A program made the translations under genes and the position numbers. The notes under the pieces are model-generated. The model did no database searches. It saw only the letters and a list, made by a program, of their open reading frames with translations, and was not told the origin of the DNA. DNA of 64,000 nucleotides from Nocardiopsis sinuspersici (lineage in GTDB: Bacteria; Actinomycetota; Actinomycetes; Streptosporangiales; Streptosporangiaceae). How positions within the stretch are numbered: the first letter of the stretch is position 1; every line of letters starts with the position of its first letter. Of this stretch, positions 46,381 to 56,413 are shown one piece after another. Location: assembly GCA_008638415.1 (NCBI GenBank), contig VWVT01000001.1, positions 186,001 through 250,000 of the forward strand. Direction: 5' to 3'.

Positions 46381-47673
46381 TCAGTGACCGAAGATGGACG
46401 CCTTCTGGCGCTGGATGCTGGCGGTCAGGTCGGCGATGTCGTCCGGCTGCCGGATGAAGCGCTGGAGCGCGGGGATCATGACGACGGAGGCGAAGTCGGG
46501 ACGGGTGTCCCGGTCCATGTACTGGGTGAGTGCCCCGGCGTTGACGACCATGTCGTTGACCTTGGCGTCGAGGGCGCTGAACCCGCTGGTGTCGGCCTCC
46601 GTGTGGATGGGGAGCGCCTGCGGGTCGATCGCGGTGTAGATCTCCTGCGACTTCAGGGCTCCCATGTGCCCCACGAGCTCACGGGCGCCCTCGGGGTTGC
46701 GCGGCTCTCCGGAGAGCATGAACCCGTCGATGGGGGCCTCGACGGCGTCGGCCCCGATCTGGGCGTCGAACTCGGGGAAGGCGAAGCAGTCCAGGTCGTC
46801 CAGGTCCTCCTCGGGGAAGGAGTGCGCGATGAACATGCCGCACAGCATCATCCCGGCCTCACCCCGGACGAGCGCCGTCTGTGCCTCGTTGACGCCCCGG
46901 CCCAGGGGGTCGGCCTGGTGGTGGGGCAGCAGCTCGGCCCAGGCGCCGAAGACGCTCCTGACCTCGGGGGAGTCCCAGGAGTGGTCGCCGTTGAGCAGTT
47001 CCAGGTGGAACTCCGGGCCGTTCAGCCGCAGGTTGAGGTGGTCGAACGTGCCCATCGCGGGCCAGCCCTCGCGAACACCCGAGGCGAGGGGCGCGAGCCC
47101 GTCCGCGCGCATCCTCTCGCACAGCCCGACGAACTCCTCGCGGGTGGCGGGGACCTCGTAGCCCCTCTCCTCGAACAGGCTCCTGCGGTGGAAGACCGCC
47201 CAGGGCGCGGTGGAGTCGGGGACCATGTACTGCTTGCCGTCGTCGGCGGTGCACAGGTCGCGCACCTGGTCGGTGAAGGCGCCCCGGAGGTTGCGCTCCC
47301 AGACCCCGGAGACGTCGGAGATCAGGCCGCGTTCGGCGAAGAAGCGCATCCGATAGCCCGCGAACCAGCCGATGACGTCGTCCGGGGTGCCCTGGAGGTA
47401 GTTGTTGACGCTCTCCTGGAAGGCGGTGGACTGGAAGGTGTTGACCTCCACCGACAGCCCGGAGTCCGCCTCGAAGTTCCCGACGCTCTCGGCGATGGCC
47501 TCGCGCTGGGCGGGGTTGGCCCGGTTGGAGGCCATGGTGACCAGGTCCGGGTCATCACGCCTGCTCCCGCACCCGGCCAGGCCGGGCAGTGCCAGCAGTG
47601 CCCCGGCGCCGGCCATCCCGCGCAGCAGGGTGCGGCGCCGCGGGCCCGGTGGTCCCACAGGTCTGTGGTGCAT
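46381..47673 (-). CDS. Sugar-binding lipoprotein of the galactoside ABC transporter
   Basis: A 430-residue family 1 extracellular solute-binding protein. The signal starts RRRTLLRG (possible twin-arginine character) and ends in the lipobox LAGC near residue 35, so it is membrane-tethered outside the cell. The mature protein shows the usual two-lobe pattern, with FQESVNNYLQGTPDDVIGWF and MFIAHSFPEEDL. The ATG at 47673 has GGAGGAG upstream. It is the first gene of the leftward operon, facing the DeoR gene across about 200 bp. Substrate (galactoside) is inferred from context. Confidence 0.94.
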   Translation of the reverse strand: MHHRPVGPPGPRRRTLLRGMAGAGALLALPGLAGCGSRRDDPDLVTMASNRANPAQREAIAESVGNFEADSGLSVEVNTFQSTAFQESVNNYLQGTPDDVIGWFAGYRMRFFAERGLISDVSGVWERNLRGAFTDQVRDLCTADDGKQYMVPDSTAPWAVFHRRSLFEERGYEVPATREEFVGLCERMRADGLAPLASGVREGWPAMGTFDHLNLRLNGPEFHLELLNGDHSWDSPEVRSVFGAWAELLPHHQADPLGRGVNEAQTALVRGEAGMMLCGMFIAHSFPEEDLDDLDCFAFPEFDAQIGADAVEAPIDGFMLSGEPRNPEGARELVGHMGALKSQEIYTAIDPQALPIHTEADTSGFSALDAKVNDMVVNAGALTQYMDRDTRPDFASVVMIPALQRFIRQPDDIADLTASIQRQKASIFGH

Positions 47674-47873
47674 CGGCGGCTCCTCCGAACAGGTGTGAAT
47701 GCGGTCACACGGACGTTCCACACATGTTCGACATCCTGACTCTGCGTTGTCAACACTTACCAACGTTTTCCAACAGTTTTCCCGAGTGGAATCCCTCAGG
47801 ATTGACACCAGAGGGGAACATGCAAAACTGGAACCAACAGGTTCACACAATTTCGATCACGCCTGGGGGGCGG
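47674..47873. promoter_or_regulatory. Divergent promoter region of the galactoside locus
   Basis: 200 bp between the binding-protein gene and deoR. It contains GTTGTCAAC (47746-47754), then two near-identical direct repeats CAACGTTTTCC and CAACAGTTTTCC (47761-47782). AT content is high for this genome. These are candidate binding sites for the DeoR regulator encoded alongside, which would control both operons. Confidence 0.55.
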
Positions 47874-48668
47874 ATGCTGGCTGCGCAACGGCAGGAGCTG
47901 ATCCTCGAACAGGTGCGGCGCGCCGGGGCCGTGCGGGTCGCCGACCTCGTCGAGAGCCTCGCCGTGTCGGACATGACCGTGCGCCGCGACCTCGACGCCC
48001 TGGAGAGCCGGGGCGCGCTGCGCAAGGTGCACGGAGGCGCCGTCTCCTCGGACGGCGCCCGCACCGAGGAACCCGGCTTCGAGGCCAAGTCCACCCGCCA
48101 GGAGGACGAGAAGCACGCGATCGCCCGGGCCGTCGCCGAACTGGTCGAACCGCACAGCGCCGTAGGCCTGTCCGCGGGCACCACCACCGCCACCGTCGCC
48201 GGGTACCTCACCGACACTCCTGGGCTGACGGTGGTCACCAACTCCCTGCGCGTGGCCGAGGTGTTCTACCAGGCCGCCCGCCCCGACCAGACCGTGGCGC
48301 TCACGGGCGGCTTCCGCACGCCCTCCGACGCGCTCGTGGGCCCGCTCGCGCTCGCCTCCGTCCGCGGCCTCAACCTGGACACCCTCGTCCTGGGCGTGCA
48401 CGGCATGCAGGAGCGCGCCGGGTTCACCACCCCCAACCTCATGGAGTCCGAGACCAACCGGGCCCTGGTGGAGGCCGCCGCCTCCCTCGTGGTCGCGGCC
48501 GACCACAGCAAGTGGGGCACGGTCGGCATCAGCACCATCGCCCCGCTGAGCCGCTGCGACGTGCTGGTCACCGACTCCGGCATCGACCGGACCGCACGGG
48601 CCGCCCTGACCGAGCACGTGGGCCACCTGATGGTCGCCGACGTCCGACCGAGGAAGGAGGACGGATGA
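47874..48668 (+). CDS. DeoR-family repressor of galactose genes
   Basis: A 264-residue sugar-operon repressor. The N-terminal winged helix carries the family signature VRVADLVESLAVSDMTVRRD and RKVHGGAV. The C-terminal DeoRC sugar-phosphate-sensing domain has LSAGTTTATVAGYL and VVAADHSKWG. The ATG at 47874 has GGGGGGCGG upstream. Its stop overlaps the galT start (ATGA), so it is translated with the Leloir genes. A sugar phosphate such as galactose-1-phosphate or tagatose phosphate may be the effector; that is inference. Confidence 0.93.
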   Translation: MLAAQRQELILEQVRRAGAVRVADLVESLAVSDMTVRRDLDALESRGALRKVHGGAVSSDGARTEEPGFEAKSTRQEDEKHAIARAVAELVEPHSAVGLSAGTTTATVAGYLTDTPGLTVVTNSLRVAEVFYQAARPDQTVALTGGFRTPSDALVGPLALASVRGLNLDTLVLGVHGMQERAGFTTPNLMESETNRALVEAAASLVVAADHSKWGTVGISTIAPLSRCDVLVTDSGIDRTARAALTEHVGHLMVADVRPRKEDG

Positions 48669-49747
48669 GGAGGACCTCCGCGCGTCTGGCGGACGGCCGC
48701 GAGATCGTCTACTTCGACGAGGGCGACACCGTCCGCGAACCCGCACCGGACCTGCGCGACCTCCCCCCGTCCGCGACGGGCGCGGAGATGCGCTTCGACC
48801 CCCTGCTGCGCGAGTGGGTGGTCGTGGCCTCGCACCGCCAGGGCCGCACCCACCTGCCGTCCAGCCACGACTGCCCGCTGTGCCCCTCCGCGGACGGACG
48901 GCTGACCGAGGTCCCGGCCGCCTCCTACGACGTGGTCGCCTTCGAGAACCGCTTCCCGTCTCTGGTCGCCGACGACGGCCGGCCCCTGGAGGAGGTCGGG
49001 GAACTGGAGCCCTCCCGGCGCGTGGCCGCGGGCCGCTGCGAGGTCCTCGTCTTCGGCTCCGACCACGGCGCGTCCTTCGCCGACCTGTCCCCCGAGCGGG
49101 CGCGCACGGTCATGGCCGCCTGGGTCGACCGGACCGAGGCGCTGTCGGCGATGCCGGGTGTGGAGCAGGTGTACTGCTTCGAGAACCGGGGCCCCGAGAT
49201 CGGGGTGACCCTGCACCACCCGCACGGGCAGATCTACGCCTTCCCCTTCGTCACCCCTCGCACCCGGCGCGTGCTCGACTCCGCCGAGGAGTACCGCGAG
49301 CGCACCGGCGGCGACCTGTTCGCCGACGTGCTGCACGCCGAGCAGAAGGCCGGGATCCGGGTGGTCGCCCGGACCGAGCACTGGACGGCCTTCGTCCCGG
49401 CCGCGGCCCGCTGGCCCGTGGAGGTGCACCTGTACCCGCACCGCCGGGTGCCCGACCTGCCCGCGCTGTCAGAGGACGAGCGCGAGGACTTCGGCCACCT
49501 GTACCTGGATGTGCTACGCCGCTTCGACGCGCTCTACGACGCGCCCCTGCCCTACATCTCCGCCTGGCACCAGGCGCCCGTGCGCGACCGGCGCGCCCTC
49601 GCCCGCCTGCACATGGAGCTGTTCTCGGTGCGGCGCGCGCCGGGCAAGCTCAAGTACCTCGCCGGGACCGAGTCCGGCATGGGCGCCTTCATCAGCGACG
49701 TCGCGCCCGAGACCACCGCCCAGCGCCTCCGGGAGGCCGCACCGTGA
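48665..49747 (+). CDS. galT: Galactose-1-phosphate uridylyltransferase
   Basis: A 360-residue enzyme that transfers UMP from UDP-glucose to galactose-1-phosphate (Leloir step 2). The active-site His motif is TLHHPHGQIYAF. The zinc site includes CPLCPS near residue 72. Other signatures are VVAFENRFPSL and the late EVHLYPHRR. The start overlaps deoR and the stop overlaps galE, so the three form one coupled unit. Confidence 0.96.
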   Translation: MRRTSARLADGREIVYFDEGDTVREPAPDLRDLPPSATGAEMRFDPLLREWVVVASHRQGRTHLPSSHDCPLCPSADGRLTEVPAASYDVVAFENRFPSLVADDGRPLEEVGELEPSRRVAAGRCEVLVFGSDHGASFADLSPERARTVMAAWVDRTEALSAMPGVEQVYCFENRGPEIGVTLHHPHGQIYAFPFVTPRTRRVLDSAEEYRERTGGDLFADVLHAEQKAGIRVVARTEHWTAFVPAAARWPVEVHLYPHRRVPDLPALSEDEREDFGHLYLDVLRRFDALYDAPLPYISAWHQAPVRDRRALARLHMELFSVRRAPGKLKYLAGTESGMGAFISDVAPETTAQRLREAAP

Positions 49748-50706
49748 GACTGCTCGTCACCGGCGGCGCCGGATACGTGGGGAGCGTGGTGACCGCCCTG
49801 CTGCTCGGGGAGGGCCACGAGGTCACCGTGCTCGACGACCTGTCCACCGGGCACGCGGACGCCGTCCCCGAGGGCGCCCGGCTGGTGGTCGCCGACCTGC
49901 ACGAGGCGGCCGACGTGCTGGACCCGTCCGTGGACGCCGTCCTGCACTTCGCCGCGAAGTCCCTGGTGGGCGAGTCGGTGACCGCCCCGGAGAAGTACTG
50001 GCGCACCAACGTGTCGGGGACCCTGGCGCTGCTGGAGGCCGCGCTGCGCCACGGGGTGCGGCGGCTGGTGTTCTCCTCCAGCGCCGCCGCCTACGGCGAT
50101 CCCGGATCCGACGCGCCGATCGGCGAGACCGCCCCGGCGGTGCCCGCCAACCCCTACGGTGCGACCAAGCTCGCCGTCGACCACATGCTGGAGTCGTGGT
50201 CGGGGGCCCACGGACTGGGCGCGGTGAGCCTGCGGTACTTCAACGTGGCCGGTGCCCACCTGGGGGCGGGCGAGCGGCACGACACGGAGACCCACCTGGT
50301 GCCGAACCTGCTGCGGGTGGCCGCCGGCGGGGGCGGGAGCGCCAAGGTGTTCGGCACCGACTACCCGACCCGGGACGGGACGGCGGTGCGCGACTACCTG
50401 CACGTCGCCGACCTGGCCGAGGCGCACCTGCGCGCCCTGGAGCACGTGCGGCCGGGGTCCTTCCGCGTCCACAACCTGGGGACGGGCGGCGGGCACAGCG
50501 TGCGCGAGGTGATCGAGGCCGTCCGGCGGGTCACCGGCCGCCCGGTGCCCGTGGAGGACGCCCCCCGCCGCGCCGGCGACCCGGCCGTCCTGGTCGCGGC
50601 CAACGACCGGGCCCGCCGGGAACTGGGCTGGGAACCGGTGCGCACGCTCGACGAGACCGTCGCCGACGCCTGGGAGTTCGCCCTCTCACGCCGGGCCCCG
50701 GCCTGA
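49744..50706 (+). CDS. galE: UDP-glucose 4-epimerase
   Basis: A 320-residue extended short-chain dehydrogenase that interconverts UDP-galactose and UDP-glucose. The NAD motif is VTGGAGYVGS, the catalytic Tyr-Lys pair is in NPYGATKLAVDHML and the Ser is in FSSSAAAYG. It is slightly shorter than the 330-340 residues typical of GalE. The GTG at 49744 overlaps the galT stop. A long perfect palindrome begins 26 bases after its stop codon. Confidence 0.96.
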   Translation: MRLLVTGGAGYVGSVVTALLLGEGHEVTVLDDLSTGHADAVPEGARLVVADLHEAADVLDPSVDAVLHFAAKSLVGESVTAPEKYWRTNVSGTLALLEAALRHGVRRLVFSSSAAAYGDPGSDAPIGETAPAVPANPYGATKLAVDHMLESWSGAHGLGAVSLRYFNVAGAHLGAGERHDTETHLVPNLLRVAAGGGGSAKVFGTDYPTRDGTAVRDYLHVADLAEAHLRALEHVRPGSFRVHNLGTGGGHSVREVIEAVRRVTGRPVPVEDAPRRAGDPAVLVAANDRARRELGWEPVRTLDETVADAWEFALSRRAPA

Positions 50707-50731
50707 CGAGGAAACGGACCGGCGCCCCGGC

Positions 50732-50789
50732 GTGATCTTGTACTTATAGCGAGGTTCGGCGCCGAACCTCGCTATAAGTACAAGATCAC
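50732..50789. repeat. 58-bp perfect palindrome between galE and galK
   Basis: Two 29-base arms, starting GTGATCTTGTACTTATAGCG and ending with the complement, meet at 50760/50761 with no spacer and no mismatch. The outer part is AT-rich for this genome. As RNA it would form a very stable hairpin inside the gal transcript; as DNA it could form a cruciform. A diverged copy lies at 29886-29940. Confidence 0.95.
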
Positions 50790-50889
50790 CGCAGGCCAAA
50801 CCTCGCGTGTCACACCCGCAACAGTTGCGGCCAGCCCGGGACGACCGAACGAAGAACCGAACCAGCAGTCGAACAGGGAGACAGGACGC

Positions 50890-52029
<1,140 letters not shown>

Positions 52030-52058
52030 GCCCCGTGGCGTACGGGTCACCGTCCGGC

Positions 52059-52093
52059 CGCGCCGCGCCCCCGTTCCCCGGGGGCGCGGCGCG
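52059..52093. terminator. Bidirectional hairpin terminator after galK
   Basis: A perfect 15-bp GC stem, CGCGCCGCGCCCCCG with its complement, and loop TTCCC. It sits between the convergent galK and the gene ending at 52106. Confidence 0.75.
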
Positions 52094-52105
52094 CGGGCGG
52101 GCGGG

Positions 52106-52930
52106 TCACCACTCGGCGGTGGCGAGCACGTCCTCGGCCTCCGCCAGCCCGTAGCCGTCCACGACCAGGATCCCTGCGTCCTCCACCAGCCAGAGGCGCT
52201 GCTCGAAGTGGCGGAACCCCTGGGACTCCACGTCGTAGCAGATGGTGGGTCCGACGCCGTACCGGGCCGGCTCACCGCCGAGGTCGCGCTCCTCCACCTC
52301 CCAGGGGAGGAGTCCCGGGACCTCCTCCGTCCCGGTCGTGTGGGAGGGAACCCCCTCCGGGCAGGGATGGGGGTTGCCCGAAGCGGTGTAGGAGGTGTGC
52401 GAGCCGACGGTGTCCAGGTCGATCGGGCCGTACCCCGATCCGCCGTACCGGATACCCAGCGGTCCCAGGACCTTCAGGTGCCGGCAACCGGTGTGGTTGT
52501 CGGTCCAGGTCCACTCGTTGCCTTCGCATTCCGACTGGTCCCGCGGACGGAGGACCAGCCACTCCTCCTCGACGAGGTCCTCGGGAGGCCCGGACATGAC
52601 GCCGAATCCCTCCCGGACGGTCTGCGACGTCCAGCCCCCGGGCAGGGCGACCGACATGCCCCGGTACCCGACGCGTTCGCCCTCCGGGGAGGGTTCGGGA
52701 GAGGGAGCGGTGTCACCGGTGGTGGGAGCGGCGGCGCCGAGCGGCAGGACGGGATCGCCCGCGTACAGGCGTCCGCCGACCCAGCCGCCCGCGCAGACGG
52801 CGGTCACCAGCACGACGGCGCATGCCACCGCCAGGGCGGTCCCGCCCCGGGGCTTCGACGGAACGGGGCTCGGGGGAACGGGGTTCGGTGGGAGGGGGTC
52901 GGCACCCGCTGGGGGGTCCCTGGGCGGCAT
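52106..52930 (-). CDS. Membrane-anchored hypothetical protein
   Basis: A 274-residue protein I cannot assign. A Pro-rich cytoplasmic N-terminus ([20 protein letters not shown]) is followed by one membrane span (ALAVACAVVLVTAVCAGGWVGG, residues about 32-54) and an extracellular domain rich in aromatic residues and Cys (SECEGNEWTWTDNHTGCRHL; NPHPCPEG; TICYDVES). The ATG at 52930 has AGAGGAG upstream. It resembles generic actinomycete surface proteins of unknown role. Confidence 0.78.
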   Translation of the reverse strand: MPPRDPPAGADPLPPNPVPPSPVPSKPRGGTALAVACAVVLVTAVCAGGWVGGRLYAGDPVLPLGAAAPTTGDTAPSPEPSPEGERVGYRGMSVALPGGWTSQTVREGFGVMSGPPEDLVEEEWLVLRPRDQSECEGNEWTWTDNHTGCRHLKVLGPLGIRYGGSGYGPIDLDTVGSHTSYTASGNPHPCPEGVPSHTTGTEEVPGLLPWEVEERDLGGEPARYGVGPTICYDVESQGFRHFEQRLWLVEDAGILVVDGYGLAEAEDVLATAEW

Positions 52931-53035
52931 CCGTGGCTCCTCTGGTCGGATCGCGGGTTCACCGGACACCCGGTGAGAGCGTCCCGGGGGCCCGCCGGTT
53001 CGGCGCTCGCGGGGTCCGGCGCACCCGCCCCTCGC

Positions 53036-53053
53036 CATGGGAGCGCTTCCATG
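53036..53053. promoter_or_regulatory. LacI-family type operator
   Basis: CATGGGAGCGCTTCCATG is a near-perfect palindrome and close to the actinomycete LacI/CebR-type consensus TGGGAGCGCTCCCA. It lies 35 bases before the oxidoreductase start, in the divergent region. The repressor is not encoded in the window. Confidence 0.7.
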
Positions 53054-53088
53054 GACAATGGGCGGTGGTCGAGACTAGGGAGTACGGC

Positions 53089-54003
53089 ATGAGCCTCAGG
53101 TTCGGACTGCTGGGCACGGGCTACTGGGCGGCGGAGACGCACGCCGCGGCGCTGGACGCGCACCCCGGCGCCACCCTCGCGGGGGTGTGGGGACGCGATC
53201 CCGCCAAGGCCTCGGCGCTCGCCGAGCGGTACGGGATCCGCGCCCACGGCGACGTCGACTCGCTGCTGGCCGACGTCGACGCCGTGGCCGTCGCGCTGCC
53301 GCCCCACATCCAGGCGGAGCTGGCGCTGCGCGCCGCCCGGGCCGGAAAGCACCTGCTGCTGGACAAGCCGGTGGCGCTGTCGGCCGCCGCGGCCGACGCG
53401 CTGGTCGCCGAGACGGAGGCGCGCGGGCTGGCGTCGGTGGTGTTCTTCACCAACCGCTTCTCCGACAACGTGACGGAGTTCGTGGAGTCGGCCGCCGGAG
53501 AGGGCGGCTGGCACGGGGTGCGGGCGACGCTGTTCGCGTCGATCTTCCAGCCCGGCAACCCCTTCGGCGCCTCCCCGTGGCGCAGGGAGAAGGGCGGGCT
53601 GTGGGACGTGGGTCCGCACGTGCTGTCCCAGGTGCTGCCGGTGCTCGGGCCGGTCACGCAGGTGACGGCGCTCGCCGGGCCGCGGGACACCGTGCACATG
53701 CTCACCCGGCACGAGGGCGGCGCGGTCGGCTCGTTCGCGGTGACCCTGGACGCCGCTCCCGACGCGCAGACCTTCGAGGTCGTACTGCACGGCGAGCGCG
53801 GCTGGGTGCCGGTGCCCGGCGGCGACCGGAACCCGGTGGAGGCCTTCGGCGCCGCGGTCGACCGGCTGCTGGCGCAGGTGGAGGGCACGGTCGGCGACCC
53901 GTGCGACGTGCGGTTCGGACGGGACGTGGTGGCCGTGCTGGAGGCCGCCGAGGCCTCACTGCGCCTGGAGCGGACCGTGGGCGTGGACGGGGCCGCCGGG
54001 TAG
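53089..54003 (+). CDS. Gfo/Idh/MocA-family oxidoreductase
   Basis: A 304-residue NAD(P)-dependent dehydrogenase. The N-terminal Rossmann motif is RFGLLGTGYWAAETHAAAL, and the catalytic Lys motif LLLDKPVALS replaces the common EKPxA. Members act on sugars, inositols or related polyols. The ATG at 53089 sits just downstream of a LacI-type operator, which suggests carbohydrate-responsive control. Substrate unknown. Confidence 0.9.
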   Translation: MSLRFGLLGTGYWAAETHAAALDAHPGATLAGVWGRDPAKASALAERYGIRAHGDVDSLLADVDAVAVALPPHIQAELALRAARAGKHLLLDKPVALSAAAADALVAETEARGLASVVFFTNRFSDNVTEFVESAAGEGGWHGVRATLFASIFQPGNPFGASPWRREKGGLWDVGPHVLSQVLPVLGPVTQVTALAGPRDTVHMLTRHEGGAVGSFAVTLDAAPDAQTFEVVLHGERGWVPVPGGDRNPVEAFGAAVDRLLAQVEGTVGDPCDVRFGRDVVAVLEAAEASLRLERTVGVDGAAG

Positions 54004-54036
54004 GCGCCCGGCGGCCCGTGCCGGGGCGGGACCGCC

Positions 54037-54312
54037 TCAGGCGGTTCTGCCCCGGGTGCCCTTGGAGCCCTTGGAGTAGAGGCCGTCCGCGAGGTAGACG
54101 ATCGCGGCCGCCACCAGTACCTGAACGATCACAGTGATGATCAGGCTGCCGGTGAACATGGCGGCGAGCCAGCCACCGACGAAGGCCGCCACGATGCCCA
54201 GAAGCAGGGTCAGCCAGATCGGAAGATGCTGTTTGCCCGGGACGATGAGACGTCCCAGCGCGCCGATGATCAGTCCGACGATGATCGCGCTGATGATTCC
54301 GGTGATCTCCAT
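54037..54312 (-). CDS. GlsB/YeaQ/YmgE-family membrane protein
   Basis: A 91-residue, three-span membrane protein. The family pattern [21 protein letters not shown] is followed by [18 protein letters not shown] and a third span. These transglycosylase-associated proteins are often stress-induced, but their function is uncertain. The ATG at 54312 has GGAGGA upstream. It ends with a short basic tail. Confidence 0.92.
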   Translation of the reverse strand: MEITGIISAIIVGLIIGALGRLIVPGKQHLPIWLTLLLGIVAAFVGGWLAAMFTGSLIITVIVQVLVAAAIVYLADGLYSKGSKGTRGRTA

Positions 54313-54544
54313 AGGTTCCTCCGGATGTAGACGCCTTCTCCTCCTGCCCGCTCCGGAGGTGGGAAAACACCGGCGACACGCGCCTGGGGACAAGCCTTTG
54401 CCACTTATGGGGACACCCGTGGGCGGCGCTTCGGCCCCGGCCCGGTTCTGCCCCTCGCAGAAGGCCTGTGGACGGCTCCCCGTCGCGCGGCCCGCGGCGT
54501 ACGCTCGGGAGGAGACCGTCGCGCACGCAACCGTGGAGGCCCCG

Positions 54545-54949
54545 ATGTCCGACGTCCTACGTTCCCTGGACGAGGCCCGCGCGGGCGGGCGCGCCGAGGC
54601 CGAGGAGCCGGGGGACCCCCTCATGCGCGACCTCGTCGGCGACCTGCTGCGGCGCACCCGGACCGAGCAGGGCCGGACGCTGCGCGAGGTGGCGGAGGAC
54701 GCCCAGGTGTCCCTGCCCTACCTGTCCGAGATCGAGCGCGGGCGCAAGGAGGCCTCCTCCGAGGTGCTCGCCGCCGTCTACCGCTCCCTCGGGCTGAGGC
54801 TCTCCGACGTGCTGGGCGAACTGTACGAGCGGACCGTGGCGGTCGGGCTCCGGCGGACCGGCACCTCCCTCGGCGACTACCGTCCGGCGGGCGCCTCCCC
54901 CGCGTCCGTACCCGCCCACCGGGCACAGGTGCTGTCGCTGGCCGCCTAG
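54545..54949 (+). CDS. XRE-family regulator, ClgR-like
   Basis: A 134-residue regulator. The helix-turn-helix region [20 protein letters not shown] with [15 protein letters not shown] is characteristic of ClgR, the actinobacterial activator of clp protease genes. A short N-terminal extension precedes it. The start is the ATG at 54545. Two clpP genes lie 1.5 kb downstream on the other strand, which supports the role, but I could not confirm a ClgR box in their promoter. Confidence 0.85.
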   Translation: MSDVLRSLDEARAGGRAEAEEPGDPLMRDLVGDLLRRTRTEQGRTLREVAEDAQVSLPYLSEIERGRKEASSEVLAAVYRSLGLRLSDVLGELYERTVAVGLRRTGTSLGDYRPAGASPASVPAHRAQVLSLAA

Positions 54950-55104
54950 GGAGCCGCGGCCTGCTCCCGAGATCGGCCGGGCCTTCCGCCCGGGCCCCCT
55001 GGGCGGGACCACCCGCACAGGCTTGGCCGGCCCCGCGGGAGCGGAGCCGGCGGGGCGGGGAGGTCGCCTCCGGTCCCACGCCCGGCGTTCGCCACGCCGC
55101 CGAT

Positions 55105-55792
55105 TCACACGGCCAGGCCGCTCCCTGGCCCGTGTGGCGTCTCCGTCGGCGGCTCGTTCCGTTCGGGGGCCTTCCGGAACGGCAGCAGTACCAGTGCGGC
55201 GACGAACGGTGCCGGCAGGGCACCTCCCGGGCCGATCGGCACGTTGACGTAGAAGAGGGCCAGCCGGGACCCTCGGTGAACAGGCGGCCCACCGTGACAC
55301 CGGCGACCGCGGCGACACCGCTGAGCGCGCCCGAGACGCCCAGCGCGCGGTTGCGTTCGGCCCCCTCCGCGAAGGCGTCGCGCAGCAGGCTCAGCGCCGC
55401 CGTGGCGATGAAGGCCGCACCGAGCCCCTGCACTCCGCGGGAGACGATCAGCATCATCGGGGTCAGGGCGAGTGCCGCGGTGGGGGAGGCCAGGGCGAAG
55501 ACCGACAGGCCGGTCTGGAGCATGAGACGGCGGCCGAACGTGTGGCCGGCCTCCCGCACAACAGGAGGAACCCGCCGAGCACCATGCCGTACGTCGTGAC
55601 GATGTGGGGAAGGTGTGTGGAGGGGACGTGGATTTCGTCCTCGATGGTGGGCGGGGCGACGTTCACGATCGACACGTCGAGGAATGTCATGAATCCGGCG
55701 GTGCTGAGAAAGGCCAGTACCAGTCCCGGCCGCCGCAGGCGGGGTTCCTCCGGCTCGGAGGTGGTTTCCGGCATGGGTTCTGAGGTGGACAT
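55105..55792 (-). pseudogene. Decayed EmrB/QacA-type MFS transporter
   Basis: Begins normally at the ATG at 55792 with GGAG upstream. Residues FLDVSIVNVAPPTIEDEIHV and TTYGMVLGGFLLLCGR belong to the first spans of a 14-span drug exporter. A frameshift near 55565 moves the match to another frame (TFGRRLMLQTGLSVFALASP and GLGAAFIATAALSLL). A further lesion near 55265 leads to FYVNVPIG and PAPFVAALVLLPFR, then a stop at 55105. Only about the first six spans remain. It is divergent from an intact HxlR regulator. Confidence 0.85.
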
Positions 55793-55948
55793 GGCGCTCC
55801 AGGGAAAAAAGGGAAAACACATTTGCGCGTCGAAAGGAACCGGCACCGAACAGATGGATCCGGTTGGTACGCCGATTTCTTCTTCGACGCTGGCACCGGG
55901 GATAAATTAGGTACCTGGAGGAAAGTGGCTTCCCCTGGATATACCGTT
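55793..55948. promoter_or_regulatory. Divergent promoter region MFS relic / HxlR
   Basis: 156 bp, AT-rich around 55805-55830 and 55900-55910. It contains the palindrome AGGTACCT (55909-55916) and a second GGTAC at 55866. HxlR-family proteins often bind short GTAC-centred repeats; this match is suggestive only. Confidence 0.4.
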
Positions 55949-56344
55949 ATGCCCCAGAGCGTGGAACACCCCTCACCGGCCGATTCGGAGCAGGCCTGCC
56001 CGATCGGCCCTGCGGTGGACATCGTCTTCGGCCGTTGGACCACACCGGTTCTGTGGACCCTCGACGAGTACGGAAGACAGCGGTTCGTCGAACTGCGGCG
56101 CCGCATCAGCACCATCACTCCCAAGGTGATGACCCAGCGCCTGCGGCAGTTGGAACGGGACGGACTCGTCCGCCGTACCTACCACCCCGAGGTGCCGCCG
56201 CGCGTCGAGTACGAGATCACCGACCTGGGGCGCAGCCTCGCTCCCCTCTTCTCCACCCTCGCCTCGTGGGCCTCGGGCCACCTGGAACAGGTCGAGGCGG
56301 CGCGAAGGGAGTTCAACGAAGCCGGGTCCGGCCGCTCCCTGTGA
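55949..56344 (+). CDS. HxlR-family regulator
   Basis: A 131-residue winged-helix protein. The family pattern CPIGPAVDIVFGRWTTPVLW near the N-terminus is followed by the recognition helix region TITPKVMTQRLRQLERDGLV and VEYEITDLGRSL. HxlR proteins respond to aldehydes, quinones or other electrophiles. The ATG at 55949 has only a weak ribosome binding site. Its apparent target, the divergent MFS gene, is broken, so the regulator may be orphaned or act elsewhere. Confidence 0.9.
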   Translation: MPQSVEHPSPADSEQACPIGPAVDIVFGRWTTPVLWTLDEYGRQRFVELRRRISTITPKVMTQRLRQLERDGLVRRTYHPEVPPRVEYEITDLGRSLAPLFSTLASWASGHLEQVEAARREFNEAGSGRSL

Positions 56345-56354
56345 CCCCGGACGA

Positions 56355-56387
56355 GCGGGGGACGCACCGGACCGGTGCGTCCCCCGC
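56355..56387. terminator. Bidirectional hairpin between HxlR and clpP
   Basis: A perfect 15-bp stem, GCGGGGGACGCACCG with its complement, and loop GAC. It serves both convergent genes. Confidence 0.75.
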
Positions 56388-56413
56388 CTCCGCCCGGGCT
56401 CCGGACGGCTCCG

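Noticed and set aside
54621..55820. One 399-codon minus-strand protein across the MFS relic and ClgR-like gene
   Set aside because: Only the middle (about 55265-55560) matches an MFS; both ends are out of frame, so it is a pseudogene segment plus noise.
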